A stretch of 14,147 nucleotides of DNA from the NCBI GenBank assembly GCA_964553125.1, contig CAZKJW010000059.1:1-14147 (forward strand). Reading direction: 5' to 3'. The translations under genes and the position numbers were made by a program. Below are positions 1-7,520 of the stretch, piece by piece. Numbering within the stretch: position 1 is the first letter of the stretch; each line of letters starts with the position of its first letter. Under the pieces are notes generated by a model. The model worked only from the letters and a program-made list of their open reading frames with translations. It did not search any database and was not told the origin of the DNA. The stretch is from Aphodomonas sp964553125. Lineage in GTDB: Bacteria > Bacillota > Clostridia > Christensenellales > Aristaeellaceae.

Positions 1-563
1 GTCCCCTCCAGCACAACCGTTTCATCGCCCAGCGCGCGCGCTTCCTCCAAGCTGTGTGTGATCAGCAGCCCGCCTTTTCCGCGGAGCGCGCCGCGCAGGC
101 AGTCGATCGTGCGCGCCGCCGTCGCTTCGTCAAGGCCGCGCAGCGGCTCGTCCAGAAAGAAATACGCGCCGCCGTAAGCAACCGTCCGCGCGATGGCCAC
201 TCTCCGCCGCATTCCTCCGCTGAGGTCGGCCGGCAGGGCGCGCGTTTCAGCGGCAAGCCCTACGCGCGCAAGCGCCTCGCGCGCGCTTTCCAGCGAAACG
301 CCCACGGCCGTCAGGTTTTCCAGCGCGCTCGCCCACGGCAGCAGCCTGTCCTCCTGAAAGAGGAACGAGCAGCGCGCTTTTTCGCGCAGGACGCGGCCGG
401 AATCCGGCGCAAGCAGCCCCGCCGCCAGCCGGAGAATCGTCGTTTTTCCGCAGCCAGACGGGCCGAGCAGGCACACAACCCGATCCTTCGGAAGCCGGAG
501 TGAAAACGCCTCCAGCACCGTTTTTTCTCCAAAGCGCTTGCTCACGCCGATAAGCTCAGGCAT
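1..563 (-). CDS. ABC transporter ATP-binding subunit, NitT/TauT (SsuB/TauB) type, C-terminus off the window
   Basis: Translating the minus strand from the ATG at 563 gives about 187 residues of an ABC ATPase with all core motifs. Walker A GPSGCGKT is at residues 34-41 and the Q-loop FQEDRLLPW around Q70, with the LLPW run typical of nitrate/sulfonate/taurine-type importers. Also present are a signature LSGGM (114-118), Walker B YFFLDEP (134-140), the D-loop GLD and the switch histidine ITHS (H170). It powers the importer formed with the permease and binding protein encoded upstream. Its start overlaps the permease stop by 8 bases, so the two are translationally coupled. The family is usually 240-260 residues, so about 60 residues lie outside the window. 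The family is certain from the motifs; the substrate cannot be read. Confidence 0.93.
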   Translation of the reverse strand, partial: MPELIGVSKRFGEKTVLEAFSLRLPKDRVVCLLGPSGCGKTTILRLAAGLLAPDSGRVLREKARCSFLFQEDRLLPWASALENLTAVGVSLESAREALARVGLAAETRALPADLSGGMRRRVAIARTVAYGGAYFFLDEPLRGLDEATAARTIDCLRGALRGKGGLLITHSLEEARALGDETVVLEG

Positions 564-1317
564 CGCGCTTCCCTCCTCTCGGCGAAATCAGCAGCAGCGC
601 GCATTTTTCCAGCGCCACGGAGAGCAGGATCACCGTCGCCGTCGCCGCAAGCAGCTCCGGGGTCTCCAGATAAACCTTCGCGCGGTACATCGCTGCGCCC
701 AGCGAGTATTTCGGGATGCAGATCACCTCGGCGGCTACGCCGCTTTTCCACGCCATGCCCATCCCCGCCGCAACAGCCGCGCGCAGATAAGGCGTCAGCG
801 CCGGGAAATACAGCCGCCGCAGGCGCGCGCCCAAGCGCATATGAAACGCGTCCGCCATTTCCAGCAGATCGCGGTCAATCGCGCAAAGGCCGCCGTACAC
901 GTTGGAATAAGCCGTCGGCGTGACAATCAGCACCGCCGTAAAAACCGGCACGTTCGACACGCGCAGCCACACGAGCGCCAGCAGGATAAACGACGCGACC
1001 GGCGTCGCTTTCACCACCGCCAGCGCCGGGCCGAAAAGCTCACCGCAAATCGGGAAGCGCCAGCTCAGCGCGCCCAGCACGCTTCCCGCCAGCATCCCCA
1101 GAAGAAAGCCCGCCGCAATGCGGCCAATCGTCGCCGCGCAGCCCTTCCAGAACGCCGCATCCTGCGCCAGCCCCGCAAACGCCTTTGCAACCCTCCACGG
1201 GCCGGGCAGCAGCAAATCGCGATGGACAAGCGCCGCCGCGCCTGCCCAGATGGCAAGCCACAGCAGCGCCGCAATCGCTTTTCTTATGCCTTTTTTTCTG
1301 CTTGCAAGGCGCATCAT
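556..1317 (-). CDS. ABC transporter permease, NitT/TauT (SsuC/TauC) type
   Basis: This 253-residue inner-membrane protein has about six hydrophobic segments, the first near residues 14-30. Its cytoplasmic loop, EMADAFHMRLGARLRRLYFP around residues 150-170, matches the EAA motif that docks permeases on the ATPase. Length and layout fit the BPD_transp_1 permeases of nitrate/sulfonate/taurine-like importers. The start ATG (1315-1317) overlaps the binding-protein stop as ATGA, and its stop overlaps the ATPase start, so the three transporter parts are made together. A second ATG directly follows the first; either could be used. The imported compound is not evident. Confidence 0.92.
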   Translation of the reverse strand: MMRLASRKKGIRKAIAALLWLAIWAGAAALVHRDLLLPGPWRVAKAFAGLAQDAAFWKGCAATIGRIAAGFLLGMLAGSVLGALSWRFPICGELFGPALAVVKATPVASFILLALVWLRVSNVPVFTAVLIVTPTAYSNVYGGLCAIDRDLLEMADAFHMRLGARLRRLYFPALTPYLRAAVAAGMGMAWKSGVAAEVICIPKYSLGAAMYRAKVYLETPELLAATATVILLSVALEKCALLLISPRGGKRDA

Positions 1318-2363
1318 TTGTCGCCGGACTCAGGCGCGGCGACAACGATGGACGTGGGGCCGTCGGCGCCGCCGATAATCGCCGCGGCAGCGGCTTCATC
1401 CGAAGCGCCGCAATAGAAGCCGTCCCCCGGCATCGCACCGCCGATGAGCTTGACGTTGAAGCTCTCCAGCACGCCGTAGAAGTTCTCCAGCACGGCGCGC
1501 ATTTCGTCGCCCGTCAGGCAGACCATGTTCGCGCGCGGAATCGCGCTCTTTGCAACGGCGGCCTTCATGATGTCATATTTCTCAATCAGCGCAGCCGCGT
1601 CTTCGGCGTTGGCGTTCACCCACGCAACGCTGGCGGCGTATTCCTCAAGGAACGCAGCGACGGCTTCCGGGTTATTCTCCGCGAATTCGCGGCGCACCGC
1701 AATGCCGCCCATCGGCAGCACCAGCGCAGCCTCGTTCTTGTTCCATTCCTGCGTCAGATCCAGCGCCACGCGGAAATCCGCCGCCTGCATGGTCAGCATC
1801 GTAACGAACGGCTCAGGCAGCAGCACAACGTCGTATGCGGAGTTTTCGGCAGTCGCCTTCGCGACGACTTCGCTATGCTCCGAAACATATTCCACATTCG
1901 CCGTCACGTTCGCCGCATCCAGCAGGCAATTCAGCACGGCTTCGGCCGTGGTGCCCTGCCCGGAGGAAAGAATCGTCCGGCCTTCAAGGTCGCCGAGCGA
2001 CTGCACGCTATCGCCGCACTCAAGCACATACAGAACGCCAAGCGTGTTCACCGCCAGCGCCTGCATATCGCCCGCGGTCTTCTGATAGAGCGTGGCGATT
2101 ACATTCGTAGGCAGCGCCGCCATGTCCAGTTCGCCGGAAATGAGCTGGCCGGTCACAACGTCGGCCGCGCCGGCAAGCGTGAACGCGTATTCGTTCGCCG
2201 TCGCGCCTTCTTCCGCGTCGGCCATCAGCTTCGCCGCGCCCATGCCCGTCGGCCCCTTCAGGAAAGCGACGTTCACGGCCGTTTTTTCTGCGCTTGCGCA
2301 GGAAAAAATCATCGATACGATCAGCGCCAGCGCGACAAGCAGCGAAATTCTTTTCTTCAACAT
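1314..2363 (-). CDS. ABC transporter solute-binding protein with an OadB-like IIGGADGPT C-terminal tail
   Basis: This is a 349-residue exported binding protein. The N-terminus MLKKRISLLVALALIVSMIF is a signal peptide, followed by SCASA-EK. That suits type I cleavage after ASA; the IFSC sequence is a poor lipobox, so lipid anchoring is possible but doubtful. The mature part begins with a FLKGPTGMG stretch and has the periplasmic-binding-protein-like fold expected of NMT1/TauA-like proteins (family inference). The fold appears to end near FYC at 316-318. A tail of about 30 residues follows: an acidic/alanine linker, IIGGADGPTSI at 329-339, then VVAAPESGDK. The IIGGADGPT string is the hallmark of sodium-pump beta subunits and is not expected here. 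A GGAG-type ribosome site precedes the ATG. The gene overlaps the regulator stop by 7 bases and the permease start by 4. The substrate is unknown. Confidence 0.9.
   Translation of the reverse strand: MLKKRISLLVALALIVSMIFSCASAEKTAVNVAFLKGPTGMGAAKLMADAEEGATANEYAFTLAGAADVVTGQLISGELDMAALPTNVIATLYQKTAGDMQALAVNTLGVLYVLECGDSVQSLGDLEGRTILSSGQGTTAEAVLNCLLDAANVTANVEYVSEHSEVVAKATAENSAYDVVLLPEPFVTMLTMQAADFRVALDLTQEWNKNEAALVLPMGGIAVRREFAENNPEAVAAFLEEYAASVAWVNANAEDAAALIEKYDIMKAAVAKSAIPRANMVCLTGDEMRAVLENFYGVLESFNVKLIGGAMPGDGFYCGASDEAAAAAIIGGADGPTSIVVAAPESGDK
1353..1379 (-). other. IIGGADGPT-coding segment in the binding-protein tail
   Basis: On the minus strand these 27 bases encode IIGGADGPT. The plus-strand oadB segment at 4590-4616 encodes the same nine residues with 25 of 27 bases identical. 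Over 14 codons around it the match is 35 of 42 bases. The two copies are in opposite orientation, about 3.2 kb apart. Confidence 0.9.
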
Positions 2364-3067
2364 TCTTCTCCAAACCCTCCCGTGGTGTTTTTTTCTCTAT
2401 GAAAAGCGCCTTCCGCAAAGCGGAAAACGCGCCCTTCCCGCTTGAAAATGCCCTCGGTTTCCATCTGCTCCAGCGCGCGATAGAGCGACGCGCGGCTCAC
2501 ATCGACAAGCGCGGCCAGCTGCGTGTACGAGCACGGCAGCGTAAACTCCGCGCCGCCGCCCTGCCTTTTGCGGAAATCCTCCAGCACGCCGCGCAGCCGC
2601 CGGGGCACATCGCCCGCCGTGAACGCGTCGATACGTCGGTTCAGGAACAGAATCCGCTCCGACAGCAGCGCGATATAGTTCAGCGCAAAGCGCGCTTCGC
2701 GCCGCACCAGATTCTCCGCCCATTCCTGCGACAGGAACATCGCCGTGCAGGCGGTCTCCGCGCGGATTTCGTTTGGAAAAGCCTCTCCCCCGCCAAAGAG
2801 CGTCGCCATGCCGAACGCCGCGCCCGGCGCAAGCCGGCTCATCGTGACGCGCGCGCCCGCATCGCCGGGACGCGTCACCACCGCCCGGCCTTTCAGCAGA
2901 AAACCGAGCGTTTTCACCGCCGTGCCGGAACCAAGCACGGTTTCTCCCCGCGCAAAGCGCGCGGGCTCCGGCGCATCCTCCAAAAGGGCGGCGACTTCCT
3001 CCGCCGAGAAGCCGCGAAAGAGCGGATTGGATTGCAAAACGGCAATCGCGTGCTGTATCTGTCTCAT
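2357..3067 (-). CDS. Crp/Fnr-family transcriptional regulator
   Basis: The product is 236 residues from the ATG at 3067. The N-terminal two thirds is a cyclic-nucleotide-binding-type beta-roll (LQSNPLFRGFSAEEVAALLE, later GAAFGMATLFGG). A dimerisation helix follows (ALLSERILFLNRRIDAF), then a C-terminal winged helix-turn-helix (SYTQLAALVDVSRASLYRALEQM) and a basic wing. No cysteine cluster for an Fe-S centre is visible, so an effector cannot be named. The frame stays open to a TTG at 3103, but that TTG is the -35 box of the promoter, so I reject it. The 3067 ATG lies only 1-3 bases after the predicted transcription start. The stop overlaps the binding-protein start, so the regulator probably controls its own transporter operon. 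The family call is firm; the ligand and targets are inferred. Confidence 0.9.
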   Translation of the reverse strand: MRQIQHAIAVLQSNPLFRGFSAEEVAALLEDAPEPARFARGETVLGSGTAVKTLGFLLKGRAVVTRPGDAGARVTMSRLAPGAAFGMATLFGGGEAFPNEIRAETACTAMFLSQEWAENLVRREARFALNYIALLSERILFLNRRIDAFTAGDVPRRLRGVLEDFRKRQGGGAEFTLPCSYTQLAALVDVSRASLYRALEQMETEGIFKREGRVFRFAEGAFHREKNTTGGFGEEC

Positions 3068-3075
3068 ATGAGACA
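3060..3075. promoter_or_regulatory. Perfect 16-bp palindrome, candidate Crp/Fnr-type operator
   Basis: TGTCTCATATGAGACA reads the same on both strands. Its layout TGTCT-N6-AGACA has the same 5-6-5 spacing as the CRP consensus TGTGA-N6-TCACA. It starts immediately downstream of the -10 box of the minus-strand promoter, covers the expected transcription start, and its centre adjoins the A of the regulator ATG. Binding there would block initiation, which suggests autorepression. The palindrome is seen; binding by this regulator is inference. Confidence 0.7.
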
Positions 3076-3103
3076 AGTATACCCATTTTTCGTGTCTTGT
3101 CAA
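3076..3103 (-). promoter_or_regulatory. Sigma-A-type promoter of the regulator/ABC operon
   Basis: On the minus strand TTGACA (3103-3098), a 16-bp spacer and TATACT (3081-3076) form a near-consensus promoter. The expected start is near 3069, within 1-3 bases of the regulator ATG at 3067, so the mRNA would be leaderless or nearly so. Confidence 0.8.
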
Positions 3104-3320
3104 CGAAAAAAAGTTACAACTCTGAAAAATTTGTTAAATTCACTTCAATGGAAGGAAATAACGGTTTCGCGGAGAATTCTTTGAAGTAGGGTTAGGTTGG
3201 ACTATGGCGTTTCATGGTCAAATCGCGCCTTATTGCCCTCATAATCGCCAGTTTATATGGCGTTTGTATACCAATCAACGGGCGAAAGCCCAGAATTTTC
3301 ACAAGGAGAGGTGTCGATCT
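3104..3320 (+). promoter_or_regulatory. AT-rich intergenic leader of the decarboxylase operon
   Basis: No gene is visible here. Visible items are a 10-bp direct repeat TATGGCGTTT at 3203-3212 and 3256-3265, a hairpin CGCCA/TGGCG (3246-3250 with 3258-3262), a GNRA-capped hairpin GGGC-GAAA-GCCC at 3280-3291, and the ribosome site AAGGAG at 3303-3308. Forward promoter candidates are weak; TTGAAG (3181)-N16-TATGGC (3203) is the best and is poor. The operon must start somewhere in this stretch or be driven by an atypical promoter. Confidence 0.45.
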
Positions 3321-3629
3321 ATGGTACTCGTCGGATTGAAAGTCGCGGTCGTCGGCATGCTCGTTGTGTTTTTCGGTCTGGTCATTCTGATCACGTGCAT
3401 CGAAATCATGCATGCGCTCATGTCCAGAAAACCCGAAAAGCCCACAGCCAAACCCGCCGCGCCCGCTCCTGCTCCCGCCGCGCCCCGCACTTATGTGCCC
3501 GGCCCCGAGCTGAAGCAGGGCAGCCCCGAGCTCTACGCCGTTTTGACGGCGGCCGTTTCCGCAGAAATGCAGAAAAAAGGCGTCAACCCCGAAGGCGGTT
3601 TCAAAATCACCTCGGTCAAGCCGCTGTAA
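3321..3629 (+). CDS. oadG: Sodium-pump decarboxylase gamma subunit (OadG family)
   Basis: The product is 102 residues with one N-terminal membrane helix (VLVGLKVAVVGMLVVFFGLV, ending near residue 25). A cytoplasmic Pro/Ala-rich linker follows (PAAPAPAPAAP, about 44-56), then a short C-terminal domain ending in GGFKITSVKPL. This is the layout of OadG/PF04277 subunits, which hold the membrane beta subunit and the carboxyltransferase together. The frame is open to ATG 3204, but only the ATG at 3321 has a ribosome site (AAGGAG) and begins the membrane helix. It is first in an operon with the biotin carrier, beta and alpha subunits, which supports the call more than the weakly conserved sequence does. 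Confidence 0.85.
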   Translation: MVLVGLKVAVVGMLVVFFGLVILITCIEIMHALMSRKPEKPTAKPAAPAPAPAAPRTYVPGPELKQGSPELYAVLTAAVSAEMQKKGVNPEGGFKITSVKPL

Positions 3630-3668
3630 GCCACAACAACTTCAACCGATTTTTCAGGAGGGAAAAAC

Positions 3669-4043
3669 ATGAGCAAGTATCTGATCACCGTCAACGGCGG
3701 TTCTTATGAAGTCACTGTCGAAGAAATCGGCGGCGTTGCCCCCGTGGCCGTCGCTCCCGCTGCGCCTGCCGCGCCCGTGGCCGCTCCCGCCGCCGCGCCC
3801 GCGCCGAAGGCTGCGCCCGTGGCCGCCGGTTCTGAAACCGTCTCCGCGCCGATGCCCGGCAACATCCTGTCCGTGAACGTGGCCGCCGGCCAGAGCGTCA
3901 AGGCGGGCGACGTCATGCTGATTCTCGAAGCGATGAAGATGGAAAACGAAATTCTCGCTCCCCGCGACGGCGTTGTGGCGCAGGTTGCCGTGAGCAAGGG
4001 CGCGACCGTCAACACCGGCGATACGCTCGTTGTGCTGAACTGA
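3669..4043 (+). CDS. Biotin carboxyl carrier subunit of the sodium-pump decarboxylase
   Basis: The product is 124 residues: a short N-terminal strand region, a flexible Ala/Pro linker (about 23-53) and a C-terminal biotinyl domain. The biotinylation motif EAMKMEN is at 87-93, with K90 the attachment lysine. The conserved APMPGNI precedes it and the GDTLVVL end closes the hammerhead fold. The carrier takes CO2 from the carboxyltransferase as carboxybiotin to the membrane beta subunit. Here it is a separate protein, as in glutaconyl- and methylmalonyl-CoA decarboxylases, and correspondingly the alpha subunit has no biotinyl domain. A strong CAGGAGGG precedes the ATG by about 7 bases. Confidence 0.93.
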   Translation: MSKYLITVNGGSYEVTVEEIGGVAPVAVAPAAPAAPVAAPAAAPAPKAAPVAAGSETVSAPMPGNILSVNVAAGQSVKAGDVMLILEAMKMENEILAPRDGVVAQVAVSKGATVNTGDTLVVLN

Positions 4044-4061
4044 TAGTCTGGAGGGCACAAA

Positions 4062-5300
4062 ATGACTACAAATATCGGAGAAATGATCGTAACGATCGCG
4101 AAAAGCTCCGGTTTCGGTATGCTGTTTCAAGATCCGCGATACATCGTTATGCTCGTGATTGCCTGCGTGCTTCTGTATTTGGGCATTGTCAAGGGCTTTG
4201 AGCCGCTGCTGATGATTCCCATCGGCTTCGGCATGTTGCTGGCAAACCTGCCTCTGGCAGGGCTCAACGGCACCCCCGTCTACGAATACCTCAGCGAAGC
4301 TGTCCACAACGGCAAAGCCGGCGTGGAAGTGATTATGGAAGACGGCTCAGTGATGTACCAGTACGTCAAATCGAACGGCGGTCTTCTCTATTACCTCTAT
4401 CAGGGCGTTAAGCTCGGCATCTACCCGCCGCTCATCTTCATGGGCGTTGGCGCGATGACCGACTTCGGCCCGCTGATTGCCAATCCCAAGTCCCTTCTGC
4501 TGGGCGCTGCCGCGCAGCTGGGCATCTTCCTCACCTTCATCGGCGCGCTGGCGCTGGGCTTCACGGCTGAGGAAGCCGGCTCCATCGCCATCATCGGCGG
4601 CGCGGACGGCCCCACGGCCATCTACGTCACCACCAAGCTCGCTCCGCACCTGCTCGGGCCGATCGCCGTCGCGGCTTACAGCTACATGGCGCTCGTTCCC
4701 GTCATCCAGCCCCCGATCATGAAGGCGCTCACCACCAAGAAGGAACGCCAGATCGTCATGGAGCAGCTCCGCCCCGTCTCCAAGACGGAGAAGATCATCT
4801 TCCCGGTCATGGTGACCATTCTCGTCTCCCTGCTGCTTCCGTCGGCTGCTCCGCTGGTGGGCATGCTGATGCTGGGCAACCTCTTCCGCGTGTGCCTGGT
4901 TGCGGATCGTCTCAGCGACACCGCGCAGAACGCGCTGATGAACATCGTCACCATCTTCCTCGGCGTGACCGTCGGCGCGACGGCATCCGCTGACGTGTTC
5001 CTCACCTGGAGCACCATCAAGATCATGCTTCTCGGCGTCATCGCCTTCAGCTTCGGCACCGCGGGCGGCGTGCTCTTCGGCAAGCTCATGTGCAAGTTGA
5101 CCGGCGGCAAGATCAACCCGCTGATCGGCTCTGCGGGCGTCAGCGCCGTTCCCATGGCTGCGCGCGTCAGCCAGCTCGTCGGCCAGAAGGAAAACCCGAA
5201 GAACTTCCTGCTCATGCACGCCATGGGTCCGAACGTCGCGGGCGTCATCGGTTCCGCCATTGCTGCCGGCGTGCTGCTGAGCCTGTTCGGCATGGCCTGA
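4062..5300 (+). CDS. oadB: Sodium-translocating decarboxylase beta subunit
   Basis: This 412-residue polytopic membrane protein decarboxylates carboxybiotin and exports Na+. The residues known to matter in the Klebsiella oxaloacetate decarboxylase beta subunit align with a constant offset of 21. D203 is D182 in IIGGADGPT (177-185), Y229 is Y208, N373 is N352 and S382 is S361 in NPLIGSAGVS, and N412 is N391 in HAMGPNVAG. All are intact, so the pump should work. A region near 85-100 (VIMEDGSVMYQY) is a polar loop insert between membrane segments. GGAGGG precedes the ATG, 18 bases after the biotin carrier. Family certainty is very high; whether the substrate is oxaloacetate depends on the alpha subunit. 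Confidence 0.97.
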   Translation: MTTNIGEMIVTIAKSSGFGMLFQDPRYIVMLVIACVLLYLGIVKGFEPLLMIPIGFGMLLANLPLAGLNGTPVYEYLSEAVHNGKAGVEVIMEDGSVMYQYVKSNGGLLYYLYQGVKLGIYPPLIFMGVGAMTDFGPLIANPKSLLLGAAAQLGIFLTFIGALALGFTAEEAGSIAIIGGADGPTAIYVTTKLAPHLLGPIAVAAYSYMALVPVIQPPIMKALTTKKERQIVMEQLRPVSKTEKIIFPVMVTILVSLLLPSAAPLVGMLMLGNLFRVCLVADRLSDTAQNALMNIVTIFLGVTVGATASADVFLTWSTIKIMLLGVIAFSFGTAGGVLFGKLMCKLTGGKINPLIGSAGVSAVPMAARVSQLVGQKENPKNFLLMHAMGPNVAGVIGSAIAAGVLLSLFGMA

Positions 5301-5340
5301 TCTTTCGGATCGAGCACACACTTAGAGAAGGAGGATTCAT

Positions 5341-6738
5341 ATGGCCAAGCAGAAAGTTTTCATCACCGATACCATCCTGCGCGACGCGCACCAGTCTCAG
5401 GCCGCGACGCGTATGCGCACGGACGAGATGCTGCCCGCGTGCGAATATCTCGACAAGGCCGGCTATTATTCCCTCGAGTGCTGGGGCGGCGCGACGTTCG
5501 ACTCCTGCCTCCGCTTCCTGAACGAAGACCCGTGGGAGCGTCTGCGCAAGCTGCGCAAGGCGCTGCCCAACACGAAGCTGCAGATGCTGCTTCGCGGCCA
5601 GAACATTCTGGGCTACAAGCACTACGCCGACGACGTCGTCGATTATTTCGTCAAGAAATCCATCGACAACGGCATCGACATCATCCGCTGCTTCGACGCG
5701 CTGAACGATCTGCGCAACATGGAAAAGGCCGTCAAGGCCACCAAACAGTACGGCGGCATCGCGGAAGTCGCCATGAGCTACACCATCAGCCCCGTGCACA
5801 CGGAAGAATACTTCGTCAAGCTCGCCAAGCAGATCGAAGACATGGGCGCGGACATCATCTGCATCAAGGATATGGCCAACCTGCTCCTGCCCTACGACGC
5901 ATACAGCCTCGTGAGCAAGCTCAAAAAGGCCACCAAGCTGCCGATCCATCTGCACACCCACAACACCACCGGCACGGGCGACATGGTTTACCTCAAGGCC
6001 ATCGAAGCGGGCTGCGACATCGTGGACACCGCGCTTTCCCCGCTCGCCAACGGCACCAGCCAGCCGGCTACGGAGTCGCTCGTCGCGACGCTCGAACGCA
6101 GCGGCCAGTACGACACCGGCGTGAACCTCGATATGTGCATCAAGGCGGCGGAGCATTTCCGCGGCGTCGCCGCGCGTCTGGAGAACGAAAAGATTCTCGA
6201 CAGCCGCGTGCTGCGCGTGGACGTGAACACGCTTCAGTATCAGGTGCCCGGCGGCATGCTTTCCAACCTCATCAGCCAGCTCAAAAACGCCAACGCGTCC
6301 GACAAGCTGTATGAGTGCCTTGCGGAAGTGCCGCGCGTGCGCGAGGACTTCGGCTATCCCCCGCTGGTCACGCCGACCAGCCAGATCGTCGGCACGCAGG
6401 CCGTCATGAACGTGCTCGCCGGCGAACGCTACAAGATGGTAACCAAGGAAAGCAAGGGCCTCATGCACGGCGATTACGGCCAGCTGCCCGGCAAGGTGAA
6501 CGAGCAGGTTCGCACGAAGATCATCGGCGACGCGAAGCCCATCACGCATCGCCCCGCCGACGACATCCAGCCGGAAATGGACAAGTATCGCGCCGAGTGC
6601 AAGGAATGGGCGGAGTCCGACGAGGACGTGCTCAGCTACGCGCTCTTCCCGCAGGTTGCCGAAAAATTCTTCAAACAGCGCAAGGCGGAACGCGAGGGCT
6701 GCAACGTGCCCGAGATTTCCGTTAAGGTGATTGGATAA
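5341..6738 (+). CDS. oadA: Oxaloacetate decarboxylase-type carboxyltransferase (alpha) subunit, no biotin domain
   Basis: The product is 465 residues. An HMGL-like TIM barrel begins with DTILRDAHQS (10-19) and holds metal and catalytic residues D15, K176 (CIKDMAN), H205 and H207 (HLHTH). The barrel is followed by the conserved PYC_OADA domain (VPGGMLSNL, then GERYKMVTKESKGLMHGDYGQLPG). It transfers the carboxyl group of a 2-oxo acid, most likely oxaloacetate, to biotin. OadA proteins with a fused biotinyl domain are near 590 residues. This one stops before that domain, and its function is supplied by the carrier gene at 3669. Such an alpha subunit also resembles the carboxyltransferase half of two-subunit pyruvate carboxylases, but the adjacent beta and gamma genes argue for the sodium pump. 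GGAGGATTCAT precedes the ATG. Confidence 0.95.
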   Translation: MAKQKVFITDTILRDAHQSQAATRMRTDEMLPACEYLDKAGYYSLECWGGATFDSCLRFLNEDPWERLRKLRKALPNTKLQMLLRGQNILGYKHYADDVVDYFVKKSIDNGIDIIRCFDALNDLRNMEKAVKATKQYGGIAEVAMSYTISPVHTEEYFVKLAKQIEDMGADIICIKDMANLLLPYDAYSLVSKLKKATKLPIHLHTHNTTGTGDMVYLKAIEAGCDIVDTALSPLANGTSQPATESLVATLERSGQYDTGVNLDMCIKAAEHFRGVAARLENEKILDSRVLRVDVNTLQYQVPGGMLSNLISQLKNANASDKLYECLAEVPRVREDFGYPPLVTPTSQIVGTQAVMNVLAGERYKMVTKESKGLMHGDYGQLPGKVNEQVRTKIIGDAKPITHRPADDIQPEMDKYRAECKEWAESDEDVLSYALFPQVAEKFFKQRKAEREGCNVPEISVKVIG

Positions 6739-7520
6739 TGAAAAAACAGCCGCATCACGTGCTTTTAAGCAATGACGACGGCGTGTTCTTTCCCGGGATC
6801 CGCACGCTGGCCGACGTCTTTCTGGACGCCGGCTGGCGTGTCTCTGTCTTTGCTCCCGATCGCGAAAGAAGCGCCGCTTCCCACAGCATCATCATGCAGG
6901 AACCGATTGTGGTTCGCCGCGCCGAGTGGGATACGGATTATGACAGGCAGCGCCTGAACGTATGGAAAACGAGCGGCACGCCCGCGGACTGCGTGCGCGT
7001 AGCTCTTCTGGAAATGCTCCGGGACGACATGCCGGACATGGTTGTCAGCGGGATCAACAACGGCTGGAATGCCGGAAGCGACTGCCATTACAGCGGAACC
7101 GTTTCCGCCGCAATGGAGGGTCTCTTTCAGGGCGTGCCCGCCATTGCGGTTTCGGTGCGCCACCCGAATCCGGCGCGCAACCGTCTTGCGGCGCAGTATG
7201 CGCTGCGCGCAGCGGAGCGGGTGCTGGCAAGCGAAAACCCGCGCGAAGCGCTCTGGAACATCAATCTCCCCGACTGCGAGCCGGACGCGGTGCGCGGCTT
7301 TGTGGAGGCTTCCATGGCGCCCGCGCCGTACACCGACGGCTACCTGCGCATGGATCGCGGCCCCGACTGCGGCGCTTACTGGCTGCACGGCGAACTGATT
7401 CCCGAAAAATTCGTGGAAGGTTCCGACCTGTACTGGCTCTGGCGCGACTACGCCACGATCAGCGCCTTTGAATGGAACTGGACGATGCCGAACCGCTGCG
7501 GGTTTATCCTGCAAGATTAG
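6738..7520 (+). CDS. surE: SurE-family 5'/3'-nucleotidase (survival protein)
   Basis: The product is 260 residues with SurE family motifs: LLSNDDGVFFPG at 9-20 (metal ligands D13, D14), APDRERSAASHS at 39-50, TSGTPADCV at 78-86, VSGIN at 103-107 (metal ligand N107) and HYSGTVSAAMEG at 117-128. SurE proteins are metal-dependent phosphatases acting on nucleoside monophosphates and sometimes short polyphosphate. Length fits the family. Its ATG shares one base with the oadA stop (TAATG), so it is translationally coupled to the decarboxylase operon. A functional link is not known to me and may be only co-transcription. Confidence 0.95.
   Translation: MKKQPHHVLLSNDDGVFFPGIRTLADVFLDAGWRVSVFAPDRERSAASHSIIMQEPIVVRRAEWDTDYDRQRLNVWKTSGTPADCVRVALLEMLRDDMPDMVVSGINNGWNAGSDCHYSGTVSAAMEGLFQGVPAIAVSVRHPNPARNRLAAQYALRAAERVLASENPREALWNINLPDCEPDAVRGFVEASMAPAPYTDGYLRMDRGPDCGAYWLHGELIPEKFVEGSDLYWLWRDYATISAFEWNWTMPNRCGFILQD

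Noticed and set aside
1185..2402. A 405-codon open frame on the plus strand opposite the binding-protein gene
   Set aside because: Its sequence is Arg/His/Gln-rich without any domain, and the opposite strand has a complete binding protein with signal peptide. It is a GC-rich antisense shadow.
3068..3103. TTG at 3103 as the start of the Crp/Fnr regulator
   Set aside because: That TTG is part of the TTGACA -35 hexamer, so it would lie upstream of the transcript. The in-frame ATG at 3067 fits the promoter.
5245..6549. A 434-codon minus-strand open frame opposite oadA
   Set aside because: It has no recognisable motif, while the plus strand encodes a complete carboxyltransferase.
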